From assembly GCA_025924715.1 (NCBI GenBank), contig JAICHV010000007.1, forward strand, positions 1 to 64,000: a stretch of 64,000 nucleotides of DNA, in the 5' to 3' direction. How positions within the stretch are numbered: the stretch's first letter is position 1; the number at the start of each line of letters is the position of its first letter. Source of the DNA: Alphaproteobacteria bacterium (lineage in GTDB: Bacteria; Pseudomonadota; Alphaproteobacteria; Micropepsales; Micropepsaceae). The notes beneath the pieces were generated by a model. The model ran no database searches, was not told the origin of the DNA, and was given only the letters and a program-made list of their open reading frames with translations. The position numbers were made by a program, and so were the translations under genes. Of this stretch, positions 60,614-64,000 are shown piece after piece.

Positions 60614-60725
60614 ATCGAATGACCGCTTTTGGGCGCAAACGATCATTGCTGGCGCCACCCTGCCATCCCGTTCCTCAGGCCAACGGGCCATTCGTAACCC
60701 GCGTTAACGCCCATGGACAGAGCGA

Positions 60726-60765
60726 CTCCCTGATTCGCATAATCGATTCAAGCGAATCAGGGGAG
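60726..60765 (+). promoter_or_regulatory. Hairpin masking the ribosome binding site of the histidine kinase
   Basis: CTCCCTGATTCGC (60726-60738) pairs with GCGAATCAGGGGAG (60752-60765) over 13 bp with one bulged G. The right arm ends in GGGGAG, the ribosome binding site 4 nt ahead of the kinase ATG at 60770. The stem would block translation unless opened, so it may be a translational switch. It lacks a T-run, so it is not a normal terminator. Confidence 0.6.
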
Positions 60766-60769
60766 CTTG

Positions 60770-62320
60770 ATGCGGGTATTGTCCGCGCCGTTCGACGCCG
60801 CCGCCGGGTTGGGCGACGGCGTGGCGCGTCTGGCGACCCGCAATATCCGCCTCACCGTACCGATCTGCCTGGTGCTGATCTTCGGCAGTTTCGCCGCCGC
60901 CACGGCGCTGTCGATGCGGATGGACCGCAGCCATGCCTTAAGCGAGGCCGCCCTGTTCGAAAGCGCCCGGGCGCGCGATCTGGCCGCCGTGGCGGGCGCC
61001 GGCCTGGACCGCTTCGCTGCGATCGCCAGCGCCTATGCCGCCCATCCCGATACCGACCCGCAAGTACCCGGCCTCATCAACATCGCGGTGTTCGACAAGA
61101 GCGGCGCCATGCTGGCGCTGCTGCACCGGCGCAATGTTCCGTCGCCGCCACGGGCCTTTGCCGGCCCGCATATGGTCTATTCGGACGGCAAGCGGGCCGG
61201 GATCGGCTTTGCCCAAGCCGGCAAGATCATCGCCGTGACCTTCGACCCCGCCAGTTTGGCGCCCCCGTCCCTGCTTTCGCGCGCCGCCCTGCTGCTGCCG
61301 GGTTCGCCGCCCCTGGCCGGTAGCTGGCGCGCCGGCGATATGCGCAGCGCGGTGGTTCCGGGCGTCAACGGCAATTGGCCGGTCACCGCGGTGACCTTCC
61401 TGGACTCCGATTCGGCGCTGGATGCCTGGTACGGCACACTGCCGCTGTATCTGTTCGTCATCCTGGGCCCCGCCCTGGCCGGCGGATGGCTGGCGGCCTT
61501 GTTCGTGGGCGCCTTTGAGCGCCAGCAGAAAGCGGCCCATGCCATCCGCAATCTCAAATCGCTGCGTCCGGTGGAAGCCAAACTGATGGTCCGCCTGGCG
61601 GGGGCGGAGCGCGCCGCGGTCGAGGCCAGCCGCGCCAAGTCCGAATTCATCGCCCATATGAGCCATGAGCTGCGCACCCCGCTGAATGCGGTGATCGGAT
61701 TTTCCGAAGTGATCGGCGAAGGATTTTATGGTCCGCCCGGCCATCCCAAATATGTCGAATATGCCCGCGACATCGCCGAAGCCGGACGCAGCCTGCATGC
61801 CAAGATCGGCGACATCCTGGAATTCGCCAATATCGAGGCGGGGCGCTACCCGATGGCGCCCCAACCGCTCGAGCTGGCCGAGCTGCTGCAGGCCTGTATC
61901 GACGAGCAGCAGGGCCGCGCCTTTTCCCGCCGCATCGATCTCGCCTTCGGGTTCGCGGAGCCCGGCATGGTGCGCGCCGATCCCCGCGCCCTGAAGCGCA
62001 TTTTCGGCAATCTGCTGGTCAATGCCCTGGACTACACGCCGGATGGCGGCCGGGTGCGGGTCGAGATTCGGGGCAAGGGCATAACCTTGGTCGCCACCAT
62101 CGCCGACAGCGGGACGGGATTTGCCGCCAAGGAACGAGAGCGGGCAGGCCTTCCCTTCCAGCGCTTCGACCGCCCCGGCTGCGTCACCGGCGCCGGATTG
62201 GGCCTGGCCATCGCCATGGAGCTGGCGCGGCGGGTGGGCGGCGCGCTGCGCCTGGCTTCCGGCCCCGGCAGCGGCGCGGTCATGGAGTTGCGTCTGCTGC
62301 GCTACGACCCGCCCCGCTGA
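60770..62320 (+). CDS. Membrane sensor histidine kinase
   Basis: A 516-residue hybrid-free kinase. Two membrane helices, about residues 27-48 (LTVPICLVLIFGSFAAATAL) and 222-250 (LPLYLFVILGPALAGGWLAALF), enclose a periplasmic sensor domain of about 170 residues. The HisKA box EFIAHMSHELRTPLNAVIGF and HATPase domain (NLLVNALDYTPDGG, IADSGTGFAAKE, TGAGLGLAIAMELA) follow, resembling the PleC/DivJ-like family. No response regulator adjoins it. The ATG at 60770 is chosen because GGGGAG precedes it. Confidence 0.87.
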   Translation: MRVLSAPFDAAAGLGDGVARLATRNIRLTVPICLVLIFGSFAAATALSMRMDRSHALSEAALFESARARDLAAVAGAGLDRFAAIASAYAAHPDTDPQVPGLINIAVFDKSGAMLALLHRRNVPSPPRAFAGPHMVYSDGKRAGIGFAQAGKIIAVTFDPASLAPPSLLSRAALLLPGSPPLAGSWRAGDMRSAVVPGVNGNWPVTAVTFLDSDSALDAWYGTLPLYLFVILGPALAGGWLAALFVGAFERQQKAAHAIRNLKSLRPVEAKLMVRLAGAERAAVEASRAKSEFIAHMSHELRTPLNAVIGFSEVIGEGFYGPPGHPKYVEYARDIAEAGRSLHAKIGDILEFANIEAGRYPMAPQPLELAELLQACIDEQQGRAFSRRIDLAFGFAEPGMVRADPRALKRIFGNLLVNALDYTPDGGRVRVEIRGKGITLVATIADSGTGFAAKERERAGLPFQRFDRPGCVTGAGLGLAIAMELARRVGGALRLASGPGSGAVMELRLLRYDPPR

Positions 62321-62364
62321 ACGCGGCAGGCGCTGCCTTTCGGATGGGTCGCAGGCGCAAGCAA

Positions 62365-62393
62365 AAGGGGCGGAAAGCCAGTTTCCGCCCCTT
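62365..62393 (-). terminator. Terminator between the histidine kinase and speD
   Basis: AAGGGGCGGAAA and TTTCCGCCCCTT form a perfect 12-bp stem around GCCAG. On the minus strand it is followed by TTTTGC, so it mainly serves speD, but it could also slow transcripts from the kinase gene. Confidence 0.8.
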
Positions 62394-62417
62394 CAGAGTT
62401 GCTCCCGCAAATACGGT

Positions 62418-62903
62418 TTAGACGACGCCGCGCTTGTGCTCGCCGACCACGATACGGCCGGGATTGAAGGCGCGCTTGAAAACGTCCAGCGCCTTGCGAG
62501 GCTCGGCGTCGCCGCACATGAAAACGTCGAAAGCGGCATAGCCTTTTTCGGGCCAGGTGTGGACGGAGATATGGCTCTCCGCCAGCACGGCCACGCCGGA
62601 GATGCCGCCGCCTTCCTCGAAAGTGTGGAGGTGGATATGAAGCAGGGTGGCGCCGGCCGCGGTCACCGCGTCGATCAGCGCGGCCTCGATTCGCTCACGG
62701 TCGTTCAGGCCTTCGGCTTCCCACAGATCGATGATCAAGTGGCTGCCGGCATAGGACAGGCCGTTCTTGGTAATAAAGTGGTCCTTCTGGTCGTCGTTCG
62801 AAGGGGGAACGATCACCGGAACCGGATGCGCTGCCGCCCGGACCCGCGGGGCCTTTTCCTTGGGAGCTTCCTTGTTCGTCGCCACCAGATTCAGTCGAGC
62901 CAT
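62418..62903 (-). CDS. speD: S-adenosylmethionine decarboxylase proenzyme
   Basis: SpeD makes decarboxylated SAM, the aminopropyl donor for spermidine. The 161-residue proenzyme has the self-cleavage site VLAESHISVHTWPE, where the Ser becomes the pyruvoyl group, followed by YAAFDVFMCGDAEP; it is the short prokaryotic class 1B form. An N-terminal extension of about 40 residues, Lys/Pro/Ala-rich, precedes the usual start of homology at FITKNGLSYAGSHLIIDL. speE is divergent, so both enzymes of the step share a control region. Confidence 0.92.
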   Translation of the reverse strand: MARLNLVATNKEAPKEKAPRVRAAAHPVPVIVPPSNDDQKDHFITKNGLSYAGSHLIIDLWEAEGLNDRERIEAALIDAVTAAGATLLHIHLHTFEEGGGISGVAVLAESHISVHTWPEKGYAAFDVFMCGDAEPRKALDVFKRAFNPGRIVVGEHKRGVV

Positions 62904-63240
62904 TGAGCACCTACCCGTCTTGGAGTTGACACCTACGCCTTGGCCTTGTGGACTTCCGGACGCGCCTTAAAGAAGAAAGCGACGCACGGGGGTCACCCGG
63001 TCGCCGCTTTGTCCCGCTTTTTTTCTCGCGGGGTCGATTTGCAAATAAGGCCTAGCGCCCCCCCATGCAAGAAAAAATTTCCCCCAGGGCAAATTATTTT
63101 CCCCCGCCTCAGCGGCGCAGAAGTCGCCGCGAGCGCCTGTAAGGCGTCGCGCGCGCCGGTGGACTCGCTGGCCCCGCGGCCTTATACGCGCTCGCCAAGC
63201 GGCCTCGCGCCGGCTGTCACAATTGCTAAGGAAGTGTTTA
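62904..63240. other. Divergent control region between speD and speE
   Basis: These 337 nt hold no convincing protein. On the minus strand there are A/T-rich patches (TTTTTTCTTGCAT then CTTATTTGCAAAT) that could supply a speD promoter, and CCCGC and GCGGG arms around a T-run. On the plus strand AAGGAAG lies just ahead of speE. I could not identify a known polyamine-responsive leader. Confidence 0.4.
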
Positions 63241-64000
63241 TGGCCAAGCTCTCCCAAGTTAAGGAACGCCTGCACAAGGGCTACGCCCAGTCCATGGACG
63301 TGACCAAAGTCCTGGCCGACGAACGCAGCAAATATCAGCACATCCGCATCTTCGACACCGTCGCCAATGGCCGGGTGATGACACTGGACGATATCGTCCA
63401 GATCACCAGCCGGGATGAGAGCGCCTATGCCGACATGCTGACCCATCTGCCCATGCTGGAGCATGGCAAGGTGGAGCGGGTGATGATCGTGGGCGGCGGC
63501 GATCTGTCCATCGCCGACGAGGCCCTCAAGCACAAAGGCGTCAAGGAAGTCGTTCTTGTGGATATCGACGGCCGGGTGATCAAGCTGTGCCAAAAGCTGT
63601 TCGGGGGAATCAACGCCAAGGCCTTCAAGGACCGGCGCATGACCATCGAAGTGGCCGATGCTTTCGAATATCTGGGCCGCAAAGCCAGCAAAAACCGATT
63701 CGATCTGATCATCGCCGACCGCCCCGACCCGGTGGGCCCCGGCAAGGCGCTGTTCGGCGAGACCTTCTATGACCGCGTCAAGGGCGCCTTACGCCCCGGC
63801 GGCTACGCCACCTTCCAAACCGGGGTGCCGTTCTACCAGCCCTGGGAGATCACCGAGGCGCTCGAGGAACTGAAGCAGTTCTTTCCCCGTTCGGGTCTCT
63901 ATCTGACGGTGGTTCCGACTTATATTGGCGGCTTCATGGCGCTGAGCTGGGCCTCAAAGGGCGGCAAAGCGCTGGGCACGCCGGCCGGCCTCAAACGCGC
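63241..64000 (+). CDS. speE: Spermidine synthase family protein (C-terminus outside window)
   Basis: Polyamine aminopropyltransferase homologue, 253 residues visible. It has the family frame YQHIRIFDTVANGRVMTLDDIVQITSRDE, MLTHLPMLEHGKVERVMIVGGGD, and LALFGETFYD-like KALFGETFYDRVKGALRPGG. Two motifs differ from the norm: GGGDLSIADEALKH replaces GGGDGGxxREVLKH, and DRPDPVGPG replaces DSTDPxGP, though the catalytic Asp is kept. Divergence from speD argues for a spermidine role; another polyamine is possible. The ATG at 63241 follows AAGGAAG. Confidence 0.82.

Noticed and set aside
63001-63045. Terminator in the speD-speE gap (CCCGC, T-run, GCGGG)
   Set aside because: The T-run lies in the loop and not after the stem, so it does not have terminator form.

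Overview
This window is 64 kb of GC-rich DNA from an alphaproteobacterial chromosome. The markers are a ChpT-type phosphotransferase, a DUF1134/EipA envelope protein, DUF1289 and DUF6476 proteins, an RpoH-type sigma factor and a large hopanoid operon. I cannot place it to genus; the gene set would fit a deep, hopanoid-making lineage near Rhizomicrobium/Micropepsaceae, but that is only an impression. I see no phage, insertion sequence or CRISPR array. Coding density is very high, with many 4-nt start/stop overlaps and overlapping convergent 3' ends.

Layout. 0-9.8 kb holds phoU and phoR (phosphate signalling), arfB (ribosome rescue), a serine hydrolase coupled to kdoO (lipid A Kdo hydroxylase), a receiver protein next to chpT, cysQ, a DUF1134 protein, a secF without secD, and an unusual retropepsin-like protein. 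9.9-18 kb holds tRNA-Glu(CTC), DUF6894, a JAMM peptidase, rluD, rpoH with a candidate heat-shock promoter, DUF3775, serC-serA and a chorismate mutase. 18.1-40.1 kb is the hopanoid region. 40.2-54.7 kb holds a metA-like gene, a padR-DUF1700-DUF2807 module, dusB, a two-gene RND efflux system, dusA, an esterase, a phosphomannomutase, cobA and small proteins. 54.8-64 kb holds DUF898-M48, pepN, a patch richer in A and T with a frameshifted gene, a histidine kinase, and divergent speD/speE (spermidine), the last cut by the window end.

The hopanoid region works as one pathway. ispH and ispA supply isoprenoid precursors; hpnD, hpnC and hpnE turn farnesyl diphosphate into squalene; shc cyclises it; hpnH and hpnG add and process the adenosyl side chain; hpnI, hpnK and hpnJ are the glycosyltransferase, deacetylase and radical-SAM enzymes of the cyclitol-ether head group; mlaA, hpnN and hpnM are lipid-transport components. 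From hpnI to hpnG (40059 down to 25674) the minus strand is one nearly gapless run. Three things in it are not part of the standard named set: two tandem ferritin-like di-iron proteins between hpnK and hpnL, an 82-residue membrane protein coupled between shc and hpnG, and a degenerate copy of the hpnA 5' end fused to a palindromic repeat that recurs after pepN.

The strongest leads for follow-up are the paired di-iron proteins, the small shc-hpnG protein, the hpnA-fragment/repeat insertion, the metA homologue whose catalytic cysteine is replaced, the retropepsin-like protein with altered active-site motifs, and a hairpin that would mask the ribosome binding site of the histidine kinase at 60.8 kb.
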